Program-made: the position numbers and the translations under genes
Notes under the pieces: generated by a model
Seen by the model: the letters and a program-made list of their open reading frames with translations, nothing else
Database searches by the model: none
What the model was told of the DNA's origin: nothing
Part shown: positions 1-11,639 of the stretch, piece by piece
How the letters are laid out: each line of letters begins with the position of its first letter
Position numbering within the stretch: the first letter of the stretch is position 1
DNA from: Pollenia angustigena
Taxonomy: Eukaryota; Arthropoda; Insecta; Diptera; Polleniidae
Assembly: GCA_930367215.1 (NCBI GenBank)
Contig: OV884059.1
Coordinates: forward strand, 149,728,511 to 149,792,510
Direction: 5' to 3'
DNA: 64,000 nucleotides

Positions 1-1232
1 ACTATGTATCTTGTAAATCCCCCAACTATGTATTTATAAAAAAATAAGATAATTTATTAGTTACTTCAATAGTTAAAGGAGATCTTATAAAATAATCTTT
101 TAGAAAAGTAATTTGGCTTACATGTTGTGGATTAAAGCGATTCTTTTCTTAAGTTTTGACAAAACTTGACTTGGAAAAAATTCTTTTACTTATCGTAGAT
201 CTATTTTTTTAGTCCTTTTCCAGGGTTTCTCTAAACATATAAAATACTCCATTATGCCATTAGAGTTTTTTTTAAATTTTTAACACTTCTAATTGTTTCG
301 GTTATTTCTGTTAACAGACTGATATGAGAAGTATGTATGATAAATGTGAAACAAAAAAAGGTGTTGACAATCAAACATTCAACCCATTTTTCACCACATT
401 CCTGCTGATGGATAATGAAGATAAAGAAACATTGAAAAACATTGTAATTTTAGTCACCGGTCAGCGGAAAATGGGTTAAATGCATATACACTGAACACCT
501 TCTTTGTTTGTATAAAAAAATATTTTCTAAACACATACATTTTGTATATCGATTATGAGACGAAACAAATAAACCCAGTTGGCCAGATTGCCATTGACGA
601 CATCGTCGTCAATGATGTATGCACGACTTGTCCCCCGTTGTTTAGGGTTTCTAGAAGACAATTTAGCTTTATGTGGGACAGTATGAGCGACTTTGTCTTA
701 TAAGTTGTCGCCTATTAAACTCTATGTGGGACAGTATGAGCGATACTGTCTTATAAGTTGTTTTGTATAAAAGCTACTGACGACAAAGTTTTCTTGAATG
801 CTATTCAATCACTTGCTTGGTTTTCTTCAAATTCTCACATTCTTTTTCTTTTTAATTGTTGATTTAAATACCTACAAAAAATTTACAAATTAGTTCTAAA
901 CAATAAAACCAAAAATGATGATGAAATTATTCGCGGGCGGGAAAATGGATTACATGGAGTTGCGTATATGAGTTGAATATAAAACATATAACAGAAATTA
1001 AAATTTTAACTTTACTAAAAAACTGTCTGAATTAGATAACCATATAATAATTTTTGTCGTGGACGTCAAAATAGACGACATTGTCATGCAGGTAGTCGTT
1101 AATGATAAAGTAGGCGACATTGTCTTTCTTTGTGTCGTGCACGATTTTCGCCCTTCAATTCAGTTGATGAACTGTGGGGCCAAGCATCAATTCAGTTGAA
1201 AGACTCAGTTGACAATTGAATTGAATTTTTAC
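1..1232. other. AT-rich non-coding DNA
   Basis: No open frame of useful length or recognisable protein is seen. The stretch holds a two-copy 53-bp repeat (671-770) and several short CGAC/GTCG-rich motifs near 590-640 and 1055-1145. These look like remnants of an inverted-repeat element, but I could not set its ends. Confidence 0.5.
671..770. repeat. two-copy tandem repeat, 53-bp period
   Basis: The block beginning ATGTGGGACAGTATGAGCGA starts at 671 and again at 724, and both copies run on into GTCTTATAAGTTGT. The period is 53 bp with few differences. No function is evident. Confidence 0.7.
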
Positions 1233-1234
1233 TA

Positions 1235-1377
1235 AGTGCTGGTTCACACAAGTCAAGTTTGACTCTTCAAGTCTTGATCTTATAGGAGAGAAGGGAAAAG
1301 AGAATGCCATTTCTTCTCCCCTCTCTCCTAAAAACTCAAGACTTGACGAGTCAAACTTGACATGTGTGAACCGGCAC
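1235..1377. mobile_element. 143-bp TIR MITE, TA target site (copy 1)
   Basis: The ends AGTGCTGGTTCACAC and GTGTGAACCGGCACT are inverted repeats. Most of the element folds back on itself through AAGTCTTGA/TCAAGACTT and GGAGAGAAGGGAAAAGAG against CTCCCCTCTCTCC. It is flanked by TA on both sides (1233-1234 and 1378-1379), as for Tc1/mariner-type insertions. A second copy of the same length is at 54277-54419. It is non-coding and non-autonomous. Confidence 0.85.
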
Positions 1378-1379
1378 TA

Positions 1380-3639
1380 ACAATAAACTGTCAGCTGTCG
1401 ATTTTTTAAGGGTTGCCAATACTTTACTGCATAATGGCAACAAATTCAAATCTTGCGTTAATTTTGGTACACCCTTTATAATATCTTACCAAACTGCTTT
1501 TTATTTTAAGCGATTAATATCAAATCATTTGCTGGTAATATTATCCAAATTGGACAGATCGTTCTCAAGTTAGCATTTGCTTAACCGCCATATTTCGGAA
1601 GAAAAATTAGTCAAACCAAAGAAAGTGACCCATCAATATTTTGGAAATTCGTGCAGCGGAGGCAGTTTCAGTCTAACAATTTTGTTTAGTTCCTTTTAAA
1701 GAAAGATTCCAAGTTCAAACTATTATCAAAAGTTGGACCTCAGCTGATAACAGCAAAGAGTTTTCGTCTAGGCAATTTTTCATTTAATTTTAAAAATTTT
1801 ATTAAGAGCTTCTCTAATATACATACATATCTAACAATTGCTATAATTTCAACAATATATAAAAGCCATGTTGTCTACTATTCACAATTGAGAGGTATAG
1901 ATGCAAAGACTGCATCTTTTTTTAAGTACTTGCCCATGTAAAAAAGCAGCAATATCTATTTAATTAGAGCATACGCAGCAATCTCAAATTTTATTATTAT
2001 AATTGCTAACCAACCGCTATATCGATTTGGTTGAAACTTGCGTCATATCTTCATCATATTCTTATTTACTGAATAGCAAGATATACAATACATAAATATA
2101 CTTTGAGCTACAGGTTTTTACTATTTATTACGAAAACTATAAATGTGGACATTGCAGTATTTGCATCTATACCCCTCAATTATAGTTTCATTACATTTAG
2201 GTATTCATTTATTACGCCAGATGAAGAGTTTTTGCTCTTACATTGTTTGTCCAATCTTGTGGAAAAGATTCGGTTATGGTTTTAAAAAATTCACGTTTTG
2301 CGTTGTGATCAGTGAATTTAATTAAGTTTTTGATAATTTTGATTAAAAAAAAAATAAGATATTGATTGACCATAGCTAAATAAAAATTGGCCAAAAATTT
2401 ATTTATTTCATCACGATCCGCAGAACTTTGATTTTTGCTCATTTTTGACGTATGCGAGGACAAATTTTTTTTTTCGTTTTAATGTTGTATTAATTGCCGT
2501 AGCGATATCACCTGTATTATTTCACCAAGGGTATACGCGTAAATTTTTTTAACCCGTGCAACTGTGCAAAATATCATAGTTGCAGTGTGAGCAACATTTT
2601 TTGTTTGCAGCTTAAATTTTCAGCTATTCCAAATCAATTTTTTTAAAAACAAATCTTTAATTTTACAACATCACAAGAGGCATGCACTTGCGGTTCTAAA
2701 AAAATCTCATTATAAATTTGAGCCGCAGATTTCTATTTTCAGAAGTGTTACTTCAAAACATTGGTTCCATTCCTGTACACAGGTTCTGTAACTTAAGTGT
2801 GAACTTCTCGCATCGAAAAGATGTGAAAAGTGCGAAAAAAGTGTTTTTGTAACTCATGTCGAAAACTATCAAAAGAGATTAAGTCGTTACGTTATAAATT
2901 TCATAAAATTCAACTCGAAGCCAATGTAGACTTGCAGACGTTGAGAAAGCCAACACAACATAAAACCGTCGGCTACACCAAATAATTTAAAGTGCGTGTT
3001 TAATTTTTCTTGTTAAGAAAATAGTTTTGAAAACATTCGTATATTTTTCAAAAATGTTTAAAGTAAAATAATTAAAAAGTGAATTTTCTGCCAAGAACAA
3101 AATATTTACCTCTTCCGTGTTATTTTTCATTGCATTTGTCATTTTGAAAAAAATTTTAGAATTTTTTTACATAAATCTCGTGTATTGATAACGAAGCAAT
3201 TTCTGCTAATTTAGATACGTACTTTTACTGTCAACATTCTCCAGATATGCAAAATACATACCATGCTTTGTTTATATTGTAGCTGCAGCTTCTCCATTCC
3301 AACCCACTTTTTGACAAATTTTTGCATAAAAAACCAAAATGAAAATGAAGTGGAATTGAAATCGAACGAGGTTTTTATTTCAATTATTTACAAAATTATT
3401 GTGGTGTTTCCTGTTTTAAGAGCTGTTCTTGTAAATATAATTGGTACTCAATATATGAAATATAGAAGAAGGAATATTTTTATGGGCTTTCTTTACAGGC
3501 TCGTTTTAAAAATTTGTTCGGTTTTAAATCCACTTCATTTCAATTTACAGAACATACCCGCTTATATATATATACAAATCTGTAATGTCTTTGCATGGGA
3601 CGTACCACGGCCACTTATCCAAGTTTTGACCTCTTTTTG
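1380..3639. other. non-coding AT-rich stretch
   Basis: I see no gene with recognisable similarity here. A 125-codon open frame at 3263-3640 matches nothing I know and has no neighbouring exon signals, so it is not called. The only recognised structure is the dispersed repeat at 2848-2995. Confidence 0.45.
2848..2995 (+). repeat. dispersed repeat, shared with 19978-20245
   Basis: This block contains AACTCATGTCGAAAACTATC and then a stretch around CACTCGAAGCC, CAGACGTT and CCGTCGGCTA. It recurs in the same order at 19978-20170. The two copies differ by scattered substitutions and by an extra about 60 bp in the second. It is probably a transposon remnant. No ends were found. Confidence 0.6.
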
Positions 3640-3715
3640 ACGGAGCTTGTGTATTGACAACCCAGCTATGTGTAGTAATTTTGGACAAATATTTTTCTTA
3701 CCTTTCTCTGGATAT

Positions 3716-3973
3716 AAGTGTGTTGTGGATTTCTGACGGCAATTCCCGGGAAATTTTTTTAATTTTTTTAAAATTGAACAAGGAATATGTATTGAAAACC
3801 TGTATAATGCTCTTTTAACTATAAAACCAACTTCGGTGGAAAGTGAAAGGGTTCTTTCTCTTGTTGTTCACTTTGGAACGAAGTAGAGAAATAGAATGTC
3901 CAGTGACTCTCTCAACGCATTAGTAGTTTTAAAAACCACATTTTGAAAAAACTAAAAACTAATATAATTATAC

Positions 3974-4005
<32 letters not shown>

Positions 4006-4264
4006 TATTTTTTTAAATTTGGTAATGAAGATCTCTAGTTTTTTTAATTGTGTTTTTTGTGTTTTGTATATTTAATTAGTTTTACACAAGCAAATTTGTG
4101 ATACACATATTGTTCATTTTTAATAAAACTGTTTTAAATATAAATTTTGTTACATTTTAATGACTTTTTTATGATTTTTTTTGATAATAAAAATTTCCCG
4201 GGAAATAAAAATTTTTTTTCCCGTTTCCCGGGAAATGTAAAAGTCCGGGAATTCCCAAACACTA
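3716..4264. mobile_element. hAT-like non-autonomous element with 8-bp target duplication
   Basis: CTGGATAT flanks the element directly on both sides (3708-3715 and 4265-4272), an 8-bp duplication as for hAT. The right end reads GGGAATTCCCAAACACTA. The left end is a diverged inverted counterpart, followed by AATTCCCGGGAAA. Several palindromic TTCCCGGGAA motifs lie inside both ends. It contains a TA microsatellite and no coding capacity. Confidence 0.65.
3966..4000. repeat. (TA)n microsatellite
   Basis: About 28 bases of uninterrupted TA dinucleotide lie inside the hAT-like element at 3716-4264. Confidence 0.9.
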
Positions 4265-5208
4265 CTGGATATAAATAAATCTATTTCGTGCCTTGCCTAC
4301 TTCTCTCAATGTGCCCAATTTTTTCCAGATGTCGTGCATTGACTTTAAAGCTATTTGTAGCAAGTTTGGAAACTGCTTCGATTCTCCAGATATACAGAAT
4401 TTCCTTATCTGGAAACTTTGGCTAATGGAGCTCTCTAGACATAAAAAATTAAAAATGTATTTATATGGAAGAATCCAAAATCCTTCTCCAATTCCGACAA
4501 TTTTTAGTGAGGTTGTGTATTGATAACCAAATTTACCAAACTAAAACAGTTTTTCACTTGCCGTTCTTATGATATAAATAAATCTATTTTGTGCCAAGAC
4601 CACATTTCCAATACCGCCCACATTATGGCGGATGTTGTGTGTTCATAATCAAGATGCTTGTACCAATTTTGGAAACTTTGACTCTAGCCGTTTTCAAGTC
4701 CTGATCATATCTGGGATCTTGGAAAACCCATTTCAACGGACATACGGATTTTGTAGAAATTACAAACGAAATGACAAACTTATATATGTATACTCTTTCC
4801 AACTTTGGCGGAGGGTATAAAAAGTAAATTTAAAAATCGAAAGTCGTTTTTTTAATATATGTATTTAACTTTCCTTATCACCAGGGAAACCACAAATATG
4901 CAATTGCATGTTTTTTCCTGTGCGACCAATGAAGGCAAAAGCAATATATTTATCTGTTTTAGAACTTTTTATGAATTTTGGCATCGATTCGTTAGTGCAT
5001 ATTTCTGCATATTTTACCCGTTGCTGCATATTTTTGTAAAAAGTGCATTTTTGCAGCATTTTTTAAGTTTTTAGCGCATATTTTAGCTTTTTGAAGCATA
5101 TTTTGATAATTTCTTAATTTTTTTTATTTTTACACTAATTTAGCCCAAGGCGAATTTATTTATGGCTGCAAGGGCGAATTGACAATTTTTTTTATATTAA
5201 GTTTAGGT

Positions 5209-6224
5209 CAAGGCGAATTCATGCAAACGGTGGTGTCGATACTACGACAAGTAACAACACTAAAAACCCCTGCAGATAACGAGACTAGTCCATACATGCA
5301 TGTAAAGAGTAGTCCATAAAGGAGTAGGAGTACTCCAAATATATGGGTAAAAGGTGGTCCATTTAACATTACGATATCCTAGGAGGGGAGCATACCACCG
5401 AAGTAGTCCCTAAACTACTCCATGGAGTACTAAAGTGGGTTAGTTTTAAAAGTACTCCATGTTACTACAGTATGGAGTACACTTAAGGGGTAGTTTAAGC
5501 ATTTTTCTCTTTAATTTTTTACTAATCGCCTTTTATGGTGTGTACTGGTCGTCTATTATTGCTATTATTAAATATATTTACTTGGTATTTTTAATTTTTT
5601 TTTTTCCTTTTTTCCAAAAATTCCACAAACTTTCACTTTTAAGCAATTAATAATGGACACCATCAGGGCTACCAATGTGTAGTACTGTAAACCAGAGAAA
5701 AGTATACATCATGCAGTTGTTGGCAGCACTTTCTTATAACATGGTCCATACTACAGTACATTGGACCATGTTGTAAGTAGTCCATTTAAGCCACAATGGT
5801 CCACGTGGTCCAATATTATCTGTAGGGACATAACCACAGAGTATACAGAGGCGTCACGAGACAGAAAATATTGTGTTTTTTCTGTCTTTTTCTTCGAAAG
5901 CTGCCCTTTTTGCGTTTTTTGTTTGATTATGCAATTTGTGTAGATAGTAGCGGCCTGTTTTTACGCATTGTCACTTCACTAACAAAAAACGTTTTCTTTC
6001 TCTTTCTTCGAAAGCTGCCCTCGCAAATGATTTAGGCATTTTTCATACGTCACTTTTTTCATCTCTGTATACTTTGTGGACATAACAATGTGTTTTTTTT
6101 TTGTTGCTTTTGTTGGTCGATATGTCAAAAACACAAGTAACTTTTGACATTCCTCTCTCTAATTAAAAAAAAAAAAGTAGCACAGCTGTGCTTTCAACGC
6201 CACATGAAAAATGAATTCGCCTTG
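5209..6224. mobile_element. CAAGG-end TIR element, carrying a nested insertion
   Basis: The left end is CAAGGCGAATTCATG and the right end is ATGAATTCGCCTTG. The flanks GTTTAGGT (5201-5208) and GTTTACGT (6225-6232) are an 8-bp target duplication with one mismatch. It belongs to the same family as the insertion in gene B. It is longer than the 323-bp copies because another TIR element (5267-5827) lies inside it. An additional CAAGGCGAATT motif at about 5154 suggests an older relic just upstream. Confidence 0.7.
5267..5827. mobile_element. nested TIR element with AGTCCA/TGGACT subterminal repeats
   Basis: The ends CCCTGCAGATAA and TTATCTGTAGGG are imperfect inverted repeats. The interior is crowded with short motifs in both orientations (AGTCCAT, AGTACTCCA, TGGTCCA), a common design for subterminal transposase-binding sites. 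A related end may occur at about 35375-35450. I could not identify a clean target duplication. Confidence 0.55.
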
Positions 6225-6533
6225 GTTTACGTTTTGTTTGTCAGTGATGTTTATTTTTTGTTTATATTTTGCACTTGTGAATGCGCCTTCGCTGTTGCAC
6301 CACGTTTTAATATTTTTTTAAACTTTCAAACGTCAAAAATTATTTAAAAAAATTAAAAACTACTGGTCTCACACTTGTTGAGCAGTATGCAATATTAACG
6401 AGACTGTTGAAAATATAAACAATATGGAGGATTGCAATGCAAAGCATTACCTAAAACTTAACTTTAACAAATTATTTCAAAAAACGAAGGCTTAAATGTT
6501 GTACAAAGTCTATGTTAAAATTTTACTAAAGAA

Positions 6534-6695
6534 GCTAATGCTTCTTCAAAAGAAGTTTTTAAATATAATGTTCAGAAATCGTTATCTTTTAAATATGCTC
6601 CTATTACATCAGTCGACGTTGAACGCACATTTTTAATGTATAAAAGTCTATTCAGATGTGATAGACAACGTTTTTTATTTAAAAGTTTAAGAGCC
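6534..6695 (+). pseudogene. fragment of a hAT-type transposase C-terminus
   Basis: Fifty-four codons read through with APITSVDVERTF followed by MYKSLF and RQRFLFKSLR. This resembles the C-terminal region of hAT-family transposases, where a 'SVDVERxFS-YK' segment precedes the end. Stop codons lie just upstream (ATTTTACTAAAG at 6520-6531), so this is a relic and not a gene. Family assignment is by memory of the motif only. Confidence 0.5.
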
Positions 6696-6844
6696 ACTTT
6701 TTGGGTTAGAGATTAGCGATTAAATTAACTTTAATCTCCGTATTTACTTTTTGAGTTGTATTTTTTTAACTTTTTTTTGCTAGTTTAAGCGGCCAACGGT
6801 GATGGTTTAAACCTAAACTTAAACTGCCAACATACACATGTTTA

Positions 6845-7551
6845 ACCTAGGGTTTACACTTGCAAGTGCAAGTGCGAAAAACTCAATACACTCACACATT
6901 TTTACTAACACCATCGCATTTTTCGAACTTGCAGCCCAACTTGCAAGAGAATTTGCTTGTAAGTAAATTTTTGACACTTGCAGCAAGTAAAATGACAAAT
7001 GAAGAAACAGTGTTACCATGGATGACTTTTGTATAAATTTTCTACTACTTAGTAATATAAAAGTTATGTTTATAGGGGATTTTCTGTGTATTTATAAAAA
7101 ATAACACATAAAAAAGAGAACAACTATACAACAACCCATCTCAATGGTAATTTTATCATAAATTTCAAGCATTTTGAAAAAAAAAAATTGTTAATTAAAA
7201 TATTTTCTCAGTAATATTATGAAATCGGCACGACGGCAATACTGGAGTCAGATATTTTATAAAATAAACATAATTTTTTCATCAAGATCGACCAAAAATT
7301 AAATAAAGAAGGAATTATTAAATTAATTTTGTAAGAACTTGTTAATATTTTTAACATGGTAATGCTGTTAAACCGAAAAACAAAGTTTTTTTATAGGATG
7401 TTTTCGCTTCGAGAACATTTGAAAAATGAACTTACAACTGACTGTGTAAACACTCAAGCTACTTGCAAGACTTTCGGCTTTTTCTTCGATTTTTCGTTGA
7501 TAATACGTATATACTACTTGCAAGTAATTACTTGCATGTGTAAAGGCAGGG
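6845..7551. mobile_element. about 707-bp TIR element, TA-flanked (copy 1)
   Basis: The left end carries GGGTTTACACTTGCAAGTG. The right end carries CTTGCATGTGTAAAGGCAGGG. The two are inverted repeats and are flanked by TA. A reverse-oriented copy lies at 52617-53294 and shares most of the interior. Short reading frames inside are not recognisable proteins. The exact outermost bases differ between the copies, so the ends are good to a few bases. Confidence 0.7.
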
Positions 7552-7553
7552 TA

Positions 7554-8260
7554 ACATAAAGAACTTGCAAAAATATAAACAAAAAATACATTTTAAAACA
7601 TTGCTTAGTATTTTTATATAATTTTTCCATTCTATATTTTTTCTGTAATATATTTTTTCTTTAAACGCAAAAAATTTCTACCTTGTAAACAATATTAAAT
7701 TCGCGCATTTTCTTCTTCTTTGAAAACATCCATATTGCTTGATAAAAAGTTGATATTTGCAAAAAAATTTGCCATTTATTTGTGCACAGTATGGTAGCGC
7801 TACATGGTTTAAGCCAACACCCAAAAATAACAAATTCAATTGATACTGGATTAACTTAATTCTCAGATTAGCTCATTATAGAATAAAATTAATTTTAATC
7901 TCAAACCCAAAAAGTGTCTCTAAGTCAATATTTTGTTATTTATTGCAATTACAATTACCAATAAGGCTTTACCTTTTTAATCTTTAATTTAAATTCCATG
8001 ATCTCAGAAATTGAAGTACAAAATTTGATTTTATTCAGTTATTTTGTTTTTAGTTACATTTATTTAATTTTTTATTGTATGCAAATATTATTAAATTGTT
8101 GAAAAAAAAAATTTTTTGTTTTGAATAACTGTGTTGGTTTTTTTTAGGTCATATTATAAAGAGTTATTAGAGCATATTTTCAAGTTTTAACTGCATATTT
8201 AATGCGCATAAAACACTTTTTTTAGAGCAAATTTCTGGTTTCCCTGCTTATCACTCTTGT
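7554..8260. other. non-coding spacer upstream of gene A
   Basis: AT-rich sequence in which no gene or clear repeat boundary is seen. Confidence 0.5.
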
Positions 8261-8267
8261 TTTGTTG

Positions 8268-8448
8268 CTGTCGCGTTTAATCTGTTCTTCCTAATTTGCA
8301 AAAATGGTTTTTATGTGGAATATTCGCTGTTAACATAGATGTGGCAACTATAACAAGAAGGGTTTGCTAACAAACTCTAATTTTTGTTTGGAGAACCATA
8401 AGAATAATTACAAGTTTAATATTCTATGATAAATAAATAAATTTAATA
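8268..8448 (+). promoter_or_regulatory. upstream/5' UTR block shared by genes A and B
   Basis: The roughly 170 bases before the gene A start align with those before the gene B start (20692-20856). Shared features are GCTGTCGC, TTTAATCTGTTCTT, TTTGCAAAAATGGTT, TGTGGCAACT, AACAAGAAGG, and TTTAATATTCT followed by GATAAATAAATAA just before ATG. Because the block is duplicated with the gene, it probably holds the core promoter and 5' UTR. No TATA box or initiator can be assigned with confidence. Confidence 0.5.
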
Positions 8449-10671
8449 ATGCCTACAAAGTTATGCTGCAGTTTGTGTTGCACACTAAACGATGCATATA
8501 AACATTTACAAAACGAAACTGGAGAAAGCAATGAAGTCTATGAAATAACAGTAAAATATTTTGATCCCATGGTAAGTTAATCTGTTTAAATATTTTCAAA
8601 TTATATTACTTAACTTCCATTATAGCTAATACAAGATGAGGAGTACGGCCAATTCCCACAAAAAAGCAGAGTTCTATGTCTGGACTGTTGGACACCAATC
8701 AAAGACTTCCACGAATTTCAGCAGCATGTTGTAAAATCTCGATCATTCCTGCAAAATTCGGAAATACACCAATTACCTTTGATCATTAAAGCAGAAAATG
8801 AAGAAGATGGTGAAAATATGGATGCAATTTTTGAAGATGATAATGATTTAGATGCTGGCGATGACAATGATGACCACCATTTTGAAAATTTTATTAAAAG
8901 GGATGTGTCTGATAAAAATTCAATTAGTTCAGACGATGAAGTACCTTTAATAAGTTGGCAAAAAAGAAATAAAACAACTAATAAAAATACATTAATATTA
9001 ACAAAAATAAAAGGTGCTAAAGATGAAGAAAAATCCGAAATAGGTTATCTGAAAAGGGAAAAGCCTAAAATTGGAAGGGGTAGAAAATCCAAAAATATTT
9101 CCATAAAGGAAAATGGCCTTCAAATCAAAAAAGTAAAAATTAATGAAGAAGATAAAAAAGAAAAGAGTCATTCAAGATTTAATATAAAAAAAGCTCGAGA
9201 ATCAGATGCTTTTATACGGGAATGGAAACCTATATTGGAATGTGATTTATGTGAAGAAACTTCATCGAGTTTTGATAAATTACGTTCTCATTTTAAAGAA
9301 AAACATAAAACGAGATTTTATATAAAGTGCTGTGAGCGGAAATTTTATCGTCGGTATGTTTTAGTAAATCATTTACAGTTGCATCTTAATCCAGAAGCTC
9401 ATAAATGTGAAATATGCGGAAAAGTAAGTGCGAATAAAGACAATCTTAAACTACATAAAAAATTATTGCATGAAGAAATTAAACAACTTGAATGCGAAGT
9501 TTGTCAAAAATTATTTAATCTAAAATCCTCTTTAGACCGTCATTTACTCGCACATGCTAGTAAAGCAACTAATAAAAATACATTAATATTGACAAAGATA
9601 AAAGATGCTAAAGGTAAAGAAAAATCCGAAATAGGTTATCAAAAACAGAGGGAAAAGCTTAACATTGGAAGGGGTATAAAATCCAAAAATATTTCCATAA
9701 ACGAAAATGGCCTTCAAATCGAAAAAGTAAATATTAATGAAGAAGATAAAAAAGAAAAGAGTAATTCCAAATTTAATTTAGAAAAAGCCTTAGAATCAGA
9801 TGCTTTTATACGGGAATGGAAACCAATATTGGAATGTGATTTATGTGAAGAAACTTCATCGAGTTTTGATAAATTACGTTCTCATTTTAAAGAAAAACAT
9901 AAAACGAGATTTTACATAAAGTGCTGTGAGCGAAAATTTTATCGTCGGTATGTTTTAGTTAATCATATACAGTTGCATCTTAATCCAGAAACTCATAAAT
10001 GTGAAATATGCGGTAAAGTTAGTGCGAATAAAAACAATCTTAAACTACATAAAAAATTAGTGCATGAAGAAATTAAACAACATGAATGCGAAGTTTGTAA
10101 TAAATTATTTAGTCTAAAATCCTCTTTAGACCGTCATTTACTCACCCATGTTACAGGAGATAAAGATTTTGTCTGCCAAGAATGTGGGAAAGGATATGTG
10201 TTAGAAGTGCAACTTAAATCCCACATTAAAACTGTTCACAATATTCGTTCACGTGTTTGCGATCAGTGCGGAGAAACTGTTCATGGCATACAAGGTCTAA
10301 ATCGTCATAAGGCTTTCTATCATCATGATGGTAAAACTATTTATATATGTGGTATTTGTGGTAAAATTGCTGCAAACGAAATTGCATTATTAAATCATAA
10401 AAAGTTTGTTCATGAAAAAGAACGCAAACATAAGTGCACTTATTGTGATAAAGCATTTAAACGTCCAAAAAATTTGCAAGAACATATTGCCACCCATACT
10501 GGGCAAGACTTGTATCAGTGTCCACATTGCCCACAAACCTTTAAAGTAAATGCAAATATGCATCATCATCGGAAAAAAGTTCATCCTGTTGAATGGGAGG
10601 AGGGCAGAAAAAATCGTTTACAAGTACCTAAAGTGGATATTAATCACTTTGAAAATCAAGTAGTGCTTTGA
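8449..10671 (+). CDS. ZAD-C2H2 zinc-finger protein A (grauzone-like), 13 fingers
   Basis: A likely nuclear DNA-binding factor. Two exons, 8449-8571 and 8626-10671, join in phase 0 through a 54-bp GT-AG intron and give 722 residues. The N-terminal ZAD has its first cysteine pair in exon 1 (CCSLCC, residues 6-11) and its second in exon 2 (CLDCW). A linker of Asp/Glu-rich then Lys-rich sequence follows. The finger array comprises four fingers, a repeated linker, the same four fingers again, then five more. Finger 2 of each set has an atypical adjacent CC pair (CCERKFYRR). Fingers 6 and 7 of the paralogs are fused into one (CDQCGETVHGIQGLNRHK). The protein ends HPVEWEEGRKNR. The start is chosen because all five paralogs share the same 41-codon first exon. 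The insect ZAD is known to mediate homodimerisation. The DNA target is unknown. Confidence 0.93.
8975..10150 (+). repeat. 591-bp in-frame tandem duplication inside gene A
   Basis: CAACTAATAAAAATACATTA occurs at 8975 and again at 9566, exactly 591 nt (197 codons) apart. Similarity continues through the linker and four zinc fingers to about 10150. The copies differ at scattered sites, for example GERxK against QKQREK in the linker, so the event is recent but not brand new. Gene B has only one copy of this segment, so the duplication is specific to A. Confidence 0.92.
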
Positions 10672-10753
10672 AGAAATTTTAATTTAATTAGTTTTTTTAA
10701 TTTACATATACATATAAATACATTGTTTTAGTTTTTTGGACAATACTTTTTTT

Positions 10754-10759
10754 AATAAA
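10754..10759 (+). terminator. polyadenylation signal of gene A
   Basis: AATAAA lies 83 bases after the stop codon in an A/T-rich 3' UTR, a suitable distance for gene A. Confidence 0.5.
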
Positions 10760-11069
10760 AAAATGATTGCATACGATTTCATTTAAAATTAAAGAATTTT
10801 TCTTTCTGACTTTTGTTGTTTTAAATAGTATGTGGTTTTCGGTTCCATCTTGTCATTTCTTCAAAATTGTAGAGTTGTTCTGTATGCTGTGAATATTTTT
10901 CATATATGTATGTATTTAGATATGTATTACATAGTGGTTCGGTCGCCGTACAAAAAAAATTGAGCCTGTCACCCCCGAATTCGAATTAAAGATTAGATCA
11001 AAACAGTTCCAGAAATTTAAATTTTTTTACACGCCTTGAATGGCGCCCTCTCAGTTTTTTTGTTAAAAC

Positions 11070-11290
11070 TTTGATATTGTTACAAGTAGAACTGTTGCTT
11101 TAATTCTTATACGATTGACAGTTTTATTTGGTTTAATATCTTTAGTTTTTCTAAGATCTTTATGGATGAAGTTTCCTGACGATCTGGCCTAAGCAACCAG
11201 TGAAATGCGCGTGGGAATAGCTTATCCCATCAACAATAAATTTTCAGTGTTTTTATCAAGAATAAAAATTGGGAATTAAGCACGGATGAT
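11070..11290 (+). repeat. dispersed repeat family R, partial copy
   Basis: The copy carries TTTGATATTGTTACAAGTA, TTTGGTTTAATATCTTTAG, ATGGATGAAGTTTCCTGA and GATCTGGCCTAAGCAACCAG. The same string of motifs is found at 15290-15610 and inverted at 44285-44640, 45580-45935 and (diverged) 55275-55545. No coding capacity is seen. Confidence 0.75.
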
Positions 11291-11639
11291 AAATAAAATC
11301 TTTTAAATTTTATGAAAAACATAAAAAACAAAATAGAAGCCTAAGACATTGTTTTTGGTCAGCTAAACTAAAAAGCTAAAAACGATCTTATTACAAAGTT
11401 TAGTATAAAAATTTAACGGAACACCTTTTGTTTAAAATTTTAATATGTATTTATTTAAATAAAAATTAACCACAAAGTCAATAGCTGTGGTTCAGGTTCA
11501 ACATATGTTAATATTATATTTATTTATATAAGCTGGATAAATCCACGGGTAAATTAACGTGCTGAGTCAACAAATTATGGTTTTTCCACAAATCATTACT
11601 TAAGTTGCCTTAATTCCGTAAAATATAAATATAATTTAA

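Larger units (their letters stand above)
3640..4830 (+). repeat. degenerate tandem repeat of about 300 bp, split by a hAT-like element
   Basis: Phrases such as TGTGTATTGA-AACC, TTTTGGAAACT and GATATAAATAAATCTATTT recur at about 3650/4510, 4350/4665 and 4269/4572. This indicates two to three diverged copies of a roughly 300-bp unit. The array ends in GGCGGAGGGTATAAAAAG. The first unit is interrupted by the element at 3716-4264. Confidence 0.5.

Noticed and set aside
3263..3640. 125-codon open frame on the + strand
   Set aside because: No recognisable motif, hydrophobic AT-driven composition, no exon signals, and set among repeats.
6819..7019. 66-codon frame on the - strand, also seen at 53103-53297 on the + strand
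   Set aside because: It is the terminal part of the TIR element family at 6845/52617, and the repeat explains the conservation.
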